DNA of 64,000 nucleotides from an uncultured Isosphaeraceae bacterium (GCA_945957605.1 CAMFLR010000002.1:668197-732196), one strand, 5' to 3'. Counted from the first letter of the stretch, positions 25,777 to 35,424 are shown. Numbers and translations: made by a program. Notes: generated by a model from the sequence alone, not told the origin.

Positions 25777-28041
25777 TTACTCCGCCGGCAGCGGAATCGG
25801 CTTCGTTTCCAGCTTGCGATAGTTCGGCGCGAACTCGGTGATCTCGATCATCTGGTTCGCATCGATGTCGTGCAGCACCTGGGTTGTGCCGCTCGTCGGC
25901 CAGTGAATCTCGAGCGATTCGATCTTGGTCGCCTTGCCCAGCCCCACGATTTGCTCGAGTGCATTCGCACCAAAGCTGCTGCCCGAAGTGACGTGGCGAT
26001 AAATCTTCTGCGACGCCTTCCCTGCTGTCACAACCTTGATCCGCGCACCAATCGCCGCGCGATTCGACTTCTTGCCCACGAGCTTCACGCCGAGCCAGTT
26101 ATTCCCCTGACCTGGATTGAGAAACATGATGTCGTGGTAGCGGTCGCCGTCGGTCGTGCCGCCCATCTCGATGAACACGTCGACATCACCATCACGATCC
26201 CAGTCGCCGCACGCCACCTCGTGCCCCTTCTGCAGGTGCCCAGTGCCGCTTGACGACGTGATCTCCGAGAAGCGTTTCCCATCGATGTTTTTGAACATGC
26301 GGTTGGGAATCAACGTGGCGATGTCGGGCTCGCCAGTGCCGCAGTAGAAGTCGAGGAAGCCGTCGTTATCGAGGTCGGCGAAGTTCGTTCCCATCGCCGC
26401 GATCACGAGATTCAATCCTGCCGCCTCGGTCACATCCTCGAATTTCTCACCACGCACGTTATGCAAAAGCTGGCCGGGCTGCATCGTCGCCGGCTCGCCG
26501 ATCAATCCTTTCACAACTTCGCCAAGATTACGGTCGTAGCACGCAGCATAAATGTCGAGCCAGCCGTCGTTATCGTAGTCGAACGCCCAGCATGAGAACC
26601 CGCGCGCGGGTCCAAAAATCTTCATATCAAGCGTGACTTCCGTGAATCGACCGTTGCGATCGTTGTGGAAGAGCCGGGCGCGATCTTGCAGGTTGTTCAC
26701 GAAAAGGTCGGGATAATCGTCGTTGTCGTAGTCGATCCAGTTCGCACCCTTGGCGAAGAATTTCTCGTCGCCGGCCACGCCAGCACGCTCGGCCACTTCC
26801 TCGAACGTACCGTTCCCCTTGTTGCGATACAGCCGATTGGTTTGCCGCTCGCAGGCGACAAAAACGTCGAGCCAGCCGTCGTTGTCGTAGTCGGCCCAGC
26901 AGGCGGCGTTCGAGTTCACTGGGTCGTACAATCCCGCTTCTTTCGTCACATCGGTGAACGTGCCGTTGCCATTATTACGCAGCAGGCTCGGCGGCATCGG
27001 GAAGGGATACCACGCACCTCGCGGAATGTGAACATCCATGAAACCATCGTTATTGTAATCAGTTTGATAGCAAACCAGACCGCCGATCTGCTTTTCGACG
27101 CCCGACGCAATTGAGCGATCTTCGAATGTCCCATCACCCTTGTTGTGGTAGTAAACCATCGACACAGCAGGATCCCAGCTCGTCGTCATCAGATCGAGCC
27201 GGCCGTCGTTGTCGAAGTCTTCCATCACCGCGCCGCCGGCCTGGTTCAGCCGGTTCACGCCGAGCAGGTGGCCGACGTCGCGAAACTTGCCGATGTTGAA
27301 TTCCTGAGAGTTGAACCGGTCGAGTGAAAGCACATACTTGGGCTCGACTTTCTGAGGATATTCACCGAGCGTCATGTGAGCGACATTCAGAAGCCATTTT
27401 GCTTCGATGTCTTGTGGGAATTGTTCGAGATAGTTCGTGAAGTGCTGGATCGCCAGTCGCGAACCTTTTGGAAACGTATGAATGGCGCTGCCAGAAATGG
27501 GCAGGATGCACGAGCTTTCGCCGCGGCAATCGATGCAATTGTCGTTCTCACCGCGTCGGAGTGCGGCGATTGCTTGAAAATAGATGAGCTGATAGAGCGA
27601 GTCTTTCGCGAACGTTTCGTTGCGTTCGACGAATCCACGCGCTTTGGCAAACTCGTCGTAAGCCAGGTCGGGCCGCCCCTTCGAGTTCAGCAGGAACGCC
27701 TTTTGCACGAGCATCGAAGCGTGCATCGGGTCGGGAATGTCCGTCCGAGTCAGGTTACGCTCGACGTCCTGAATCCCGCGGTCGGCCGTGCCATGAACGG
27801 TGTCGGAGATCGACTTGAGCGTTGCGGTTCGATCCCAGGGCGGAAGCAATTTGATGATCGAGGGAAAACCGCTCGAGTCGATGCGGGTTTGGGGACGGTA
27901 ATCGACCACCGGCTTGGGCGCTTCCTTGGCACGTGGGCCGGAAACACGGTCGAGCACGAAGAGTGTGATGCCCGCAATCACCCCGAGACAAAGACCAATG
28001 CGCACAACGCGACCGATGAACGATCTCTTGGACTTCGCCAT
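25777..28041 (-). CDS. CRTAC1 family FG-GAP/ASPIC-UnbV protein
   Basis: A 754-residue exported or membrane-anchored protein. It starts MAKSKRSFIGRVVRIG with a single membrane helix, then TPR-like repeats to ~residue 230 enclosing the motif NCIDCRGESSCILPI, a four-Cys patch typical of this family. Some eight FG-GAP/VCBS calcium-binding blades follow, each with D-x-D-x-DG (DFDNDGRLDL, DYDNDGWLDV, DLDNDGFLDF). The last ~90 residues are an ASPIC/UnbV domain (NNWLGVKLVGKKSN to LEIHWPTSGTTQVL). Function is unknown; surface adhesion or ligand binding is likely. Start chosen at ATG 28041, with a promoter just upstream. Confidence 0.9.
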   Translation of the reverse strand: MAKSKRSFIGRVVRIGLCLGVIAGITLFVLDRVSGPRAKEAPKPVVDYRPQTRIDSSGFPSIIKLLPPWDRTATLKSISDTVHGTADRGIQDVERNLTRTDIPDPMHASMLVQKAFLLNSKGRPDLAYDEFAKARGFVERNETFAKDSLYQLIYFQAIAALRRGENDNCIDCRGESSCILPISGSAIHTFPKGSRLAIQHFTNYLEQFPQDIEAKWLLNVAHMTLGEYPQKVEPKYVLSLDRFNSQEFNIGKFRDVGHLLGVNRLNQAGGAVMEDFDNDGRLDLMTTSWDPAVSMVYYHNKGDGTFEDRSIASGVEKQIGGLVCYQTDYNNDGFMDVHIPRGAWYPFPMPPSLLRNNGNGTFTDVTKEAGLYDPVNSNAACWADYDNDGWLDVFVACERQTNRLYRNKGNGTFEEVAERAGVAGDEKFFAKGANWIDYDNDDYPDLFVNNLQDRARLFHNDRNGRFTEVTLDMKIFGPARGFSCWAFDYDNDGWLDIYAACYDRNLGEVVKGLIGEPATMQPGQLLHNVRGEKFEDVTEAAGLNLVIAAMGTNFADLDNDGFLDFYCGTGEPDIATLIPNRMFKNIDGKRFSEITSSSGTGHLQKGHEVACGDWDRDGDVDVFIEMGGTTDGDRYHDIMFLNPGQGNNWLGVKLVGKKSNRAAIGARIKVVTAGKASQKIYRHVTSGSSFGANALEQIVGLGKATKIESLEIHWPTSGTTQVLHDIDANQMIEITEFAPNYRKLETKPIPLPAE

Positions 28042-28065
28042 GTAGATATGCTCTGAAAGAATTAT

Positions 28066-28094
28066 ATTAGAGCGATCGCATGCGCAATCGTCAA
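28066..28094 (-). promoter_or_regulatory. Promoter of the CRTAC1 gene
   Basis: Minus strand TTGACG (28094-28089), 17-base spacer, TCTAAT (28071-28066). The spacer begins ATTGCGCATG, and the same extended -35 string recurs upstream of the DUF1326 gene. A TATAAT overlaps the -10 region five bases further on. Confidence 0.6.
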
Positions 28095-28155
28095 TGAGCC
28101 GACGAAGCGGCCATCGACGAGTTTCCATTCAACTACTTACGTAAAGTCAGCGTTT

Positions 28156-30309
28156 TTAGCGCGCCGGTTGGCCGCGTTTTGGCAGCGGAATTGTTGCCGC
28201 GATTTCGCTCCAGGTAGCTGCGGCGAGCCCGCGGCGGAAGTTCAATTCTGACACGGAGATGCGCTGGAGCGGCAAAAGGTTGCGCACGCGGCGATTGGCA
28301 TTCGTCTCGACACCACGAAGCACCCAAAGCGCGACGACGACGAGATCAAAAAGCATTGCCCCGCGCGATACGAGGCTGGGCGTGGATAGAAGCAGGCCCG
28401 AAGCAATCGTCAACCACGCAACCATCGCACCGATCCGTGCCGCACCAAGGAAAACGACATAAAGCTGATAAAGCCAGCGATATTTCGCAGCCTGAAGCGC
28501 GTGCCCAGCGACGTGCGCAGCGATCGCTCGCGCACTCGCTCCGCGGCCATGATAGACCGCCTCGCTCAGCCGCAATTCTCCGCGATTCACATCGACAGAA
28601 TTCGCCAGCGGCGCCCGCGCGACGACCGGTACAAAGCCTGACACGCCGCCAAGTTTCAGAATCGACGTTGCAAGCTCGGCCCCAGTCGAATCGTCGGCCG
28701 AACCGACGTCGGGACGGCAGAGTGAACGCGTGCGGAAGCGTGCCCATAACACGATCGCAATCCCCACGACGATCGACGCAATTCCGGAACTCATGTTGTA
28801 GAAATAAACAACAATCGAATTCAGAATATCGTCCGAGCTGAATCGCCGGAGGTAAACCGGCTTCTGCAATGGCTCGGTAAACTTCGGCTCGCGATGGTAG
28901 ACGTTGAGGAACGATCCGCGGTACACCGCCTTGAAGCCGGCCGCCGCCACCGCTTTTTCATCGACTTTATTCACTTGCAAGAAGAGCCAGCCGAACCGCT
29001 CGTTGAACGTGAGGGGATACCCCGGCGGCTCGTTTTGATACAAGCCATTGCTGAAGAGCAATTGTCGCGACGACAACGGGGCGGTTGCTTCATACGCAGC
29101 CATCACCGCGTCATCAGGTCCAACCTTGTCGATCCACTTCCATAGCTCCTTCGCCTCTTCCGGTGAAATGAGCCATTCGATACGGCTCATCCGGTTATGC
29201 ACTTCCCAGGTCCCGGCCGCGCAACCGAGCAAAGTGAGCACCCAGACCGTCGCCAGGATCAGCTTTCCTCGTGGTTTTGGAAGAGCCCAGAGCGCAATTC
29301 GGGCATAGCCGATCAACCCCGCTGCGACGAGCACCGCAAAGATCGGCGTGATGTATCGGAGATGATGCCAGCGCCAGTCTTCGATCGACCAGAGCGTCCA
29401 CCGTCCGCCCGACACGCCCCACAACCACGGGAGCGCAAGGATCGCCACCCGAGGCGCAAAAAGCGCGAGCACGAGCCACCCGCCCAGTCCCACCGCGACG
29501 ATGTCGAAGGCGTTTTGCGAGGTGAGCCAGAGTGACGCGCGATAGCCGCCGAAGTGCTTGAGATAATGATCAGGCGCGGCGTAGGAAATCACCCAGTATT
29601 CGAAGCCGAAAAACACGAAAAGTATCCAACTCGCGCCAATCGCCACGATGTTGCGAGCCCATTTGAACGTGCGAGAGATCGGCTCGGGATCGCGCGGAGG
29701 AATCAGCGCGAGCGAGGCGACCATCACCCCAAGCTCCTCGCGCGCGCCAAGCAGCCCGACGACTCCCAGAATCGTCAGGCCGAGATTTCGCGCGCGATAA
29801 CCGTGAATCGCCCAGACGATAAACGGAATCGCCAGTTCCATCTCCCGAAAATCGTTCCAGAGCAACGGCCACCAGACCGGCGCCAGCGGTACGAGCGCGA
29901 CTCCCGAGAGACTGATTGCGACCGACTTCGTTTCGTAATACAGCAACCCATAGGCTGCAGGAATGAGCATCCAAAGAATGACATTATGGACGACTAATAA
30001 TGTTTCCGGACTCGATTTGAAGAGATAGAACGGCACGACGACCATGCGAAGCGGGTCAAGATGCGTGCGCGACCAAATCGACGGCCCTTCATCTCCCCAT
30101 GAGTTGATTGGCCTGACCGATAACGTCTGGTCGCCATAAATCATCGACCAGTAAAACTGATTATTATATGCTAGGTCCCAGGGCCAGCCCGACTGAAAGT
30201 TGTAGTAACGGTCGATCGACTGCACGCTCGATACGACTATCATCACTAGCGTAAAGACCCACACTATCGCCCAGGGACCGAACCGGCGTACAAGAGACTG
30301 ATCTTTCAT
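28156..30309 (-). CDS. DUF2079 membrane protein fused to an inactive YugP-like peptidase domain
   Basis: A 717-residue protein in two parts. Residues ~1-510 are DUF2079: FNAWPWDLAYNNQFYWS-like opening after the first helix, about ten membrane helices, and GAREELGV and RYITPIFAVL in the middle. The last ~150 residues resemble the neutral zinc metallopeptidase YugP: TGAELATSIL, then LRLSEAVYHGRG and AAHVAGHALQAAKY (His599-His603), two helices, and VETNANRR plus a C-terminal helix. YugP has HExxH at this site; here the Glu is Val, so hydrolysis is unlikely. I know of no such fusion. Start 30309 chosen over the longer frame because a membrane anchor follows directly. Confidence 0.85.
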   Translation of the reverse strand: MKDQSLVRRFGPWAIVWVFTLVMIVVSSVQSIDRYYNFQSGWPWDLAYNNQFYWSMIYGDQTLSVRPINSWGDEGPSIWSRTHLDPLRMVVVPFYLFKSSPETLLVVHNVILWMLIPAAYGLLYYETKSVAISLSGVALVPLAPVWWPLLWNDFREMELAIPFIVWAIHGYRARNLGLTILGVVGLLGAREELGVMVASLALIPPRDPEPISRTFKWARNIVAIGASWILFVFFGFEYWVISYAAPDHYLKHFGGYRASLWLTSQNAFDIVAVGLGGWLVLALFAPRVAILALPWLWGVSGGRWTLWSIEDWRWHHLRYITPIFAVLVAAGLIGYARIALWALPKPRGKLILATVWVLTLLGCAAGTWEVHNRMSRIEWLISPEEAKELWKWIDKVGPDDAVMAAYEATAPLSSRQLLFSNGLYQNEPPGYPLTFNERFGWLFLQVNKVDEKAVAAAGFKAVYRGSFLNVYHREPKFTEPLQKPVYLRRFSSDDILNSIVVYFYNMSSGIASIVVGIAIVLWARFRTRSLCRPDVGSADDSTGAELATSILKLGGVSGFVPVVARAPLANSVDVNRGELRLSEAVYHGRGASARAIAAHVAGHALQAAKYRWLYQLYVVFLGAARIGAMVAWLTIASGLLLSTPSLVSRGAMLFDLVVVALWVLRGVETNANRRVRNLLPLQRISVSELNFRRGLAAATWSEIAATIPLPKRGQPAR

Positions 30310-30375
30310 GAAGTCGCGTTCCGTAAAGCTTGATGACTTAAGAGCCTGCCGCCACCATTCGCCCCCTCGCACAGC

Positions 30376-31101
30376 TTAACTCAGCGAGAGGTGTTTTTCA
30401 TCGTACCGATCCGCTGGCAACTGGCTGCATATCAGTTCTCTCAGCCGTAGCTGCTCCGACCTGCTCGTGCATCGCAGGCTCATACGAACATCAGCATCAT
30501 CGCCCTTGATCTTGAAGTGCACTTGCGCGAATCTTAGGAATCCAAACATATTGTATTCCGTCTCGATTTGGCAGCCGTCGATCTCAGACCAGGGACAAAA
30601 GCGCGACTGAAATCCGGGAATGGAATTTGCAATGATCCCAGCCCCGTCGACATAGAGTGACGGCTTTCTGATGAGTCGAATGGTGCCCAAGAGAGCCACT
30701 GCGAACCCTGCAAAGAGCGCCATAACTCGCCAGGCCGTTTGCTGGCTTGCTTCCTTCGGCGGCAACAGAATCCCCGCGAGGAAAATCGCCATTGCTGCCA
30801 TGCACGTTGGTATTATGGATACAGGTCTTATCCAGATACCCTGAACTTTACTCGAAGCCAATTCGTTCGTGGGTTTGCCGTCGACGTTGACGATCTCGAT
30901 GTTCTTACGCGGCCGTAACAATCCCACCCGCCTGAGAATCCAAATACAAACAATCCAAGTTACTCCTCCTTGTATATAAACTACGACCATCCTCACATTT
31001 GGGCTAAGACTTATCTCCAGTGAACGTCCAATTTGCCCGTATAGAATCGTTTGCGCTGCCATCAAGACCAGAGCCGATATACACACAGCGATTCGTTGCA
31101 T
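30376..31101 (-). CDS. Hypothetical membrane protein
   Basis: A 241-residue protein with about four membrane segments: residues ~5-21 (ALVLMAAQTILYG), ~39-57, ~94-112 (CMAAMAIFLAGILLPP) and ~122-143. The C-terminal ~90 residues are soluble, starting with SLYVDGAGIIAN and containing FCPWSEIDGCQIE, which resembles the beta-rich membrane-proximal domain of bacterial PH-like proteins. No catalytic residues are evident. It precedes the DUF2079 gene on the same strand by 66 bases. Confidence 0.6.
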   Translation of the reverse strand: MQRIAVCISALVLMAAQTILYGQIGRSLEISLSPNVRMVVVYIQGGVTWIVCIWILRRVGLLRPRKNIEIVNVDGKPTNELASSKVQGIWIRPVSIIPTCMAAMAIFLAGILLPPKEASQQTAWRVMALFAGFAVALLGTIRLIRKPSLYVDGAGIIANSIPGFQSRFCPWSEIDGCQIETEYNMFGFLRFAQVHFKIKGDDADVRMSLRCTSRSEQLRLRELICSQLPADRYDEKHLSLS

Positions 31102-31159
31102 CGCTTTCTTCCTGAGTTTTTTACTCCCGCAGTTCGGCGATTATACACGAGTCGCTTGG

Positions 31160-32089
31160 CTATGGATGAATGTTTGGCGAAGTATCACGGAATGGCTTAC
31201 CTGCGCGATAAAGTTCGAGCCGTTCCTGGTACGCCTTATAGTTGCGATTCGACTTCGACGCCAGCTTGAGCGTACGCTCCTGCGTTTGCACGGCCTTATC
31301 GAACTGACCTGATTCGGCATACGCTGCTGCAAGCGTGTCGAGAAATCGCGAGCTGGCGCCGGCTGCTGCGTCGACGGCAATTTGGGCGTCGGCAATCGCT
31401 GCCTTGCCGTCGCGCATGCTGTCGATGGGCGACGTTGCTCTGAGCCAGGCACGTTCGCAGTGCGCCGGCGGATATTTGGGATCGATCGCGACCGATGCCT
31501 CGAAGTCGGCGAGTGCCTTGGCGGCTTCTCCTTTGCTTGCCCAGGCGCGGCCGCGATTCGTCATCGCCATCACGTGTTTCGCGTCGATTTTGAGAGCGGC
31601 GTCAAAGTCGGCAATCGCCTTGTCCGCATCACCCTTTAGCAAGAGCGTATTGCCGCGGTTGTTGTAGGGATGAACGCCGTCGCCGCCGTGCTTGATTGCC
31701 TCGGTGAAGTCGGCGATTGCCTTGTCAAAGTTGCCGGCGTCGCGTTCGATCAGCCCTCGCCAGTTGTAGGCGGAAACATTGCCGCGATTGTAGGCGATTT
31801 CCGACGTGTAAAACTCAACCGCTTTCGAGAACGGCACGACATCGGACGCCCAGATCCAACCGCGAACTCCGCCCGAAACGATCGTAAGAATTCCGTCGTC
31901 AAACTTCTCCACGAGGTAGACGCGATAGGTTGTGCCGTTGTCGATCGTGCGATTGCCGGCGCGAATCGGCTGCGCGAACTTCGTCACCACGCGCTGGCCA
32001 ACCCAGGCCTGCCCTTCAGGCAACTGGGCGAGTGCTGATAGGGCATGCGTCGCAATCACAAGAGCAACCAGCGAGAGCTTGCGGAGCAT
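31160..32089 (-). CDS. Secreted TPR protein with N-terminal SH3-like region
   Basis: A 309-residue protein starting MLRKLSLVALVIATHALSAL, a clear signal peptide. Residues ~25-85 (WVGQRVVTKFAQPIRAGN to GGVRGWIWASDVV) look like a small beta-barrel. From residue ~90 come at least five TPR units, such as NWRGLIERDAGNFDKAIADF and NNRGNTLLLKGDADKAIADF, making a protein-protein interaction scaffold. The start has GGGAGG six bases upstream. It lies between the M48 peptidase gene and a membrane gene on the same strand, 13 bases after the former. Confidence 0.85.
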   Translation of the reverse strand: MLRKLSLVALVIATHALSALAQLPEGQAWVGQRVVTKFAQPIRAGNRTIDNGTTYRVYLVEKFDDGILTIVSGGVRGWIWASDVVPFSKAVEFYTSEIAYNRGNVSAYNWRGLIERDAGNFDKAIADFTEAIKHGGDGVHPYNNRGNTLLLKGDADKAIADFDAALKIDAKHVMAMTNRGRAWASKGEAAKALADFEASVAIDPKYPPAHCERAWLRATSPIDSMRDGKAAIADAQIAVDAAAGASSRFLDTLAAAYAESGQFDKAVQTQERTLKLASKSNRNYKAYQERLELYRAGKPFRDTSPNIHP

Positions 32090-32102
32090 GAAACCTCCCG
32101 CT

Positions 32103-33569
32103 TCAAATTGATCTCAGATACTCAAACGCACCCGTCACCAACGCGAAGACAAATAGCAAAAGGAACGACATTCCCACGAGCAAGCGAACGCGAATCACAC
32201 CATCCTGAAAGCGCCACTCGTTTTCGGGATGGCTGTCAAGATTCGCGAGGAACCGCATGCGCGAGCCGATCGAACCATGCCGCCAGGATGGCTTTTCGAG
32301 GTCGACCTGATTTTCGACAGCCACCGTCCGAAGTGCGTCGCTATAGGTTTTGATACCCATCCGGCAGATGTTCGGTCCCAACCCCGGAGACGACGCCAGA
32401 CGTGGCCAGCCGGTGCTGTGAATGCAATTCTCAGTGACACACGACACCGACTTGCAGCCGTACACATCGGCCTGACGTTCGAGAGTCCGCGAAACTGCGC
32501 CAAACGCCAGACGAAAGTAGACTCCCACCGCCGCCAGCATCAGCACGAGCTTGGTGATGTCGATGACCGACGATGTGTTGCTGCCACCTTGAATCACGCG
32601 GAAAACGCCGTCGATTCCCTGCGCAACAAGCGCGAGAATCGCCAGGCTGCCCAGGCAGAACAGCGCGAGAACCGTGTAATGGCCGTGATAGACGTGACCA
32701 AGTTCGTGGCCGAAAATCGCGGCAATTTCGTCGTCGTCGAGATGCGTGATGAGAGCGTCGGTAAAGAGCACGTAGCGATATCCCGGCAAGACGCCGGTGA
32801 GACGGGCGTTGAAGACCGATCCCTCGGTTTCCCAGATCAGGAAATCACTGAAACGAAACTTGAGATTACGCGCCACGCCTTCGAGCCGTGTACGCAAAGG
32901 GCCAGGCGGCATCGATCGTGTGGGGAAGCTTAGCTTCAAGAGTGCAGGCGAAATCAAAACGATGACCGTGCCCAGCACGGCCAGCACAACCATTTGAACC
33001 CAGGGCTGCTTTGTAAGATCGCCGACGAGGAGTCGGGCGATGTCGTTACCGGCCCAGAAGATGATCGCCGCTGGCAAAACAGCACCATACGTCTCGCGCG
33101 CTCGCATGACGATGTAGTAGTGCCAACCGCGCGAGGTCATGATGAGCCGGCAATTTCGCGCGACGGGGAACATCCCCAGCCAGCCGAGTACGTCCATCAG
33201 GATGAACGGCGCGACGATGACGAACCGCTCGGCCACGATCATCTTGCGCAGGCCGAGCCCGTATCGCACGAAGTCGGGCCAGCCGCCCAGGTGCGTGAGT
33301 GCGGCGAATGCGGCGAGGTTAAAAAAACAGAGGACGAATGTCGTGCGAAGCAGTCCCATCCGCAATTGTGCGGGAGTCCACGACTTTCGCCGCGCCATCG
33401 TGAGTAGCCACGTGCCGAGCCCCACCGACACGCAGGCTGAAGCCAGAATTGTGCTGACCGCCACGAACAGGGCGATCAAACCACCGTCAGGCCTGCTCAG
33501 CGACACAGGCGTGTCGGCCGCAATGGCGATGCACACGGCGATCAGAAACGGCGCAGCCTGCAACACCAT
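32103..33569 (-). CDS. M48 family zinc metalloprotease, membrane-bound
   Basis: A 488-residue integral membrane peptidase with several N-terminal helices and a catalytic domain facing the cytoplasm or periplasm. HELGH at residues 288-292 is the zinc-binding motif, Glu289 the catalytic base, and the third ligand is the Glu364 of TLERQADVYG. GVLPGYRYVLFTDALITHL upstream is typical of the HtpX/CAAX-protease fold. Quality control of membrane proteins or processing of prenylated proteins are the known roles of the family; here the target is unknown. It starts the TPR-peptidase pair. Confidence 0.9.
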   Translation of the reverse strand: MVLQAAPFLIAVCIAIAADTPVSLSRPDGGLIALFVAVSTILASACVSVGLGTWLLTMARRKSWTPAQLRMGLLRTTFVLCFFNLAAFAALTHLGGWPDFVRYGLGLRKMIVAERFVIVAPFILMDVLGWLGMFPVARNCRLIMTSRGWHYYIVMRARETYGAVLPAAIIFWAGNDIARLLVGDLTKQPWVQMVVLAVLGTVIVLISPALLKLSFPTRSMPPGPLRTRLEGVARNLKFRFSDFLIWETEGSVFNARLTGVLPGYRYVLFTDALITHLDDDEIAAIFGHELGHVYHGHYTVLALFCLGSLAILALVAQGIDGVFRVIQGGSNTSSVIDITKLVLMLAAVGVYFRLAFGAVSRTLERQADVYGCKSVSCVTENCIHSTGWPRLASSPGLGPNICRMGIKTYSDALRTVAVENQVDLEKPSWRHGSIGSRMRFLANLDSHPENEWRFQDGVIRVRLLVGMSFLLLFVFALVTGAFEYLRSI

Positions 33570-33691
33570 GAAGTCGAGACCTTCGGGGCCACTCGAGCAT
33601 CCGGCAAGTGCCAGAACGCTCGGTGGCTGCTGCTTTTATTCGTGAGTCTTAATGCGGAGAGAGGGAACCGCGCGACAAAGATTGCGGCAAC

Positions 33692-34390
33692 TCAGGGCAT
33701 CGCTGCGCCCGATACGATGAGCTGCACGTCGAGCGCGATTGGCCCAGATTCCCCTTTCACAGCCAGCGGAAGCGGAAACACAACCGCCCAGGTGTTCTTT
33801 TCCTTGTCTTCCGCAATCGTCGGGCTATCGGCCTTGGCAGGCTCGGCCGCGGCCAGCAGCATCAAAACGCCAGGATGCGACGTTCCCGCCGCCTCTGCGC
33901 TCTTTTCCTCGAGCGGCTTCTTGGCCATCGTTTCAAGCTTCTGATCTTTTGCCGCAGGCAGAAGCAACGCATAGTCGCGGAACGGGCTCACGCCCAGGTG
34001 CGCTCCGTTTTGCGGTTGCACGCCGTAGCGCAGAGTGTAGGCACCCGGCGGAATCGCCTGATCGCGAAAATCCTGGCCCGGCGAGGCATATCGCAGCGCA
34101 CCGAGCAGAATGCCTTCCTTCAGCACGGGGAACAGAAGCGTGCCATTCGCGCCCGCGGGTTTGCCGGTGGCGGGCGTCCCTTTGCGGAGCCAGATATCGG
34201 CGAACGGCTTGCCTTCGCCGTCGGTCACGCGGTAGCCGGTCGCATTGAGTTCGGCCCGGATTTCCGCCGAGATCGCGGCGGGGGGAGCCTCTTTCAAAAC
34301 GCTCGCGGTGAACGGCCCTTGCGCCCGGGCGCTCGCGACGAACCCGCCCATGATCACCAACAACACGGCTGAACGGAAAGCCCTACGCAT
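33692..34390 (-). CDS. Hypothetical secreted protein
   Basis: A 232-residue protein with a signal peptide (FRSAVLLVIMGGFVASARAQ, residues ~5-24). The mature part is beta-rich with no cysteines of note: RAELNATGYRVTDGEGKPFADIW, IPPGAYTLRYGVQP and a C-terminal AVVFPLPLAVKGESGPIALD. It looks like a transthyretin-like or carboxypeptidase-regulatory-like sandwich, but this is a guess from the pattern. It is upstream of the M48 gene on the same strand by 122 bases. Coding is well supported by the signal peptide and codon usage. Confidence 0.65.
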   Translation of the reverse strand: MRRAFRSAVLLVIMGGFVASARAQGPFTASVLKEAPPAAISAEIRAELNATGYRVTDGEGKPFADIWLRKGTPATGKPAGANGTLLFPVLKEGILLGALRYASPGQDFRDQAIPPGAYTLRYGVQPQNGAHLGVSPFRDYALLLPAAKDQKLETMAKKPLEEKSAEAAGTSHPGVLMLLAAAEPAKADSPTIAEDKEKNTWAVVFPLPLAVKGESGPIALDVQLIVSGAAMP

Positions 34391-34507
34391 GCGGACCGAT
34401 TCCTCAAAACGACGGCGAGAATTTTGCCACCATCGACGCGCATTCGACCTCGCCCCGTGTCCGTCAATCAGACCGAGGCGAGGTCGAATGAGTTAACCTT
34501 CACGATT

Positions 34508-35239
34508 TCAAAGCGCGAACTTGCCGACCATGCTGCTGCGAGCGTTGGGATCGTCCCACCGCGTGTTCAGCTCTTCGCCCTTGAAGAAGTTCCCCAGAGT
34601 GAACGCCGGCAGAACTTCGACGCCCTTCGAGATTGGCGTATAGGCCAGAACCTCGTTGCCGCACTTATGGTCGCGATCGTCGAGCGGACGAGTCGAGATT
34701 TCAGCAAGCCCCGGAGCCAGGAAGAGAGCCCGAGGAGCCTTGGGCATGGCATGACGCGAGTGCTCGGCGTCGGCGGCCGAGTGTTCGTCCGTGGCATGGC
34801 CCGACTCGATCACGAGCGACATCGGCGAGCTCTTCACGGCGACGACTCGTTTGAGCCGTTCGCCGCCCAGGGTCTTCGCCATCGCCACAAGCGCATCGCG
34901 CTGGGCAGCCGTGGCGCGGTTGTCGACGATCAGAACTGACTCAGCCTGTTCGGGGGCGTCGGCGTCAAAGGTGGAATTGCCGCGAACAGCAGCGGCGACC
35001 GTCAGCCCGGAGAGATTCTGGCCGTTAAACGATCCTTCGGTCACCTTCCAGGCAACAACCGCCTGGTTGCCGGTGATATAAACCTCTGCGTTCGAGAAGC
35101 AGGGGCCGGTGAAAACGTCGCTGGTGCGAGCTTCAACGTACTCGCCTTTGAGACCCGAGGCACCGGTCGCGGGGGCCGTGGTCACAGGGGCAGCCGCCAC
35201 CATCATGCCGCAAAGCGCGACAACTGTATGAACCAACAT
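34508..35239 (-). CDS. DUF1326 family secreted protein
   Basis: A 243-residue protein. A short N-terminal membrane/signal segment (LVHTVVALCGMMVAAAP) is followed by GLKGEYVEARTSDVFTGPCF, the DUF1326 opening. The family normally begins GxYxEACNC-type and carries further GxxxAxxxVxxG motifs; here only one Cys is in this opening (Cys48). Other matches are AVVAWKVTEGSFNG, SVLIVDNRATAAQRDALV and KRVVAVKSSPMSLVIE. Function is unknown. A promoter with a perfect -35 lies 156-185 bases upstream, implying a long leader. Confidence 0.8.
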   Translation of the reverse strand: MLVHTVVALCGMMVAAAPVTTAPATGASGLKGEYVEARTSDVFTGPCFSNAEVYITGNQAVVAWKVTEGSFNGQNLSGLTVAAAVRGNSTFDADAPEQAESVLIVDNRATAAQRDALVAMAKTLGGERLKRVVAVKSSPMSLVIESGHATDEHSAADAEHSRHAMPKAPRALFLAPGLAEISTRPLDDRDHKCGNEVLAYTPISKGVEVLPAFTLGNFFKGEELNTRWDDPNARSSMVGKFAL

Positions 35240-35394
35240 CGCGGTCTCCTCGCGAGAAGAACTCGGCTACTCGAGCGCACCGCAGACGGCGGAAAAGCCG
35301 AAGCGGACGCTCAATCGGTGCCGACGCCGCCAAAAGGTAGGAACGGGCTCGCCTTCATCCCTTCAGCGCGGCCCGGTAAACGTCATCTTCAACA

Positions 35395-35424
35395 ATTATC
35401 GGACCCCCCATGCGCAATTGTCAA
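35395..35424 (-). promoter_or_regulatory. Promoter of DUF1326 gene
   Basis: Minus strand TTGACA (35424-35419), 18-base spacer, GATAAT (35400-35395). The spacer starts ATTGCGCATG, identical to that in the CRTAC1 promoter at 28066. The leader to the start codon at 35239 would be about 150 bases. Confidence 0.6.
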
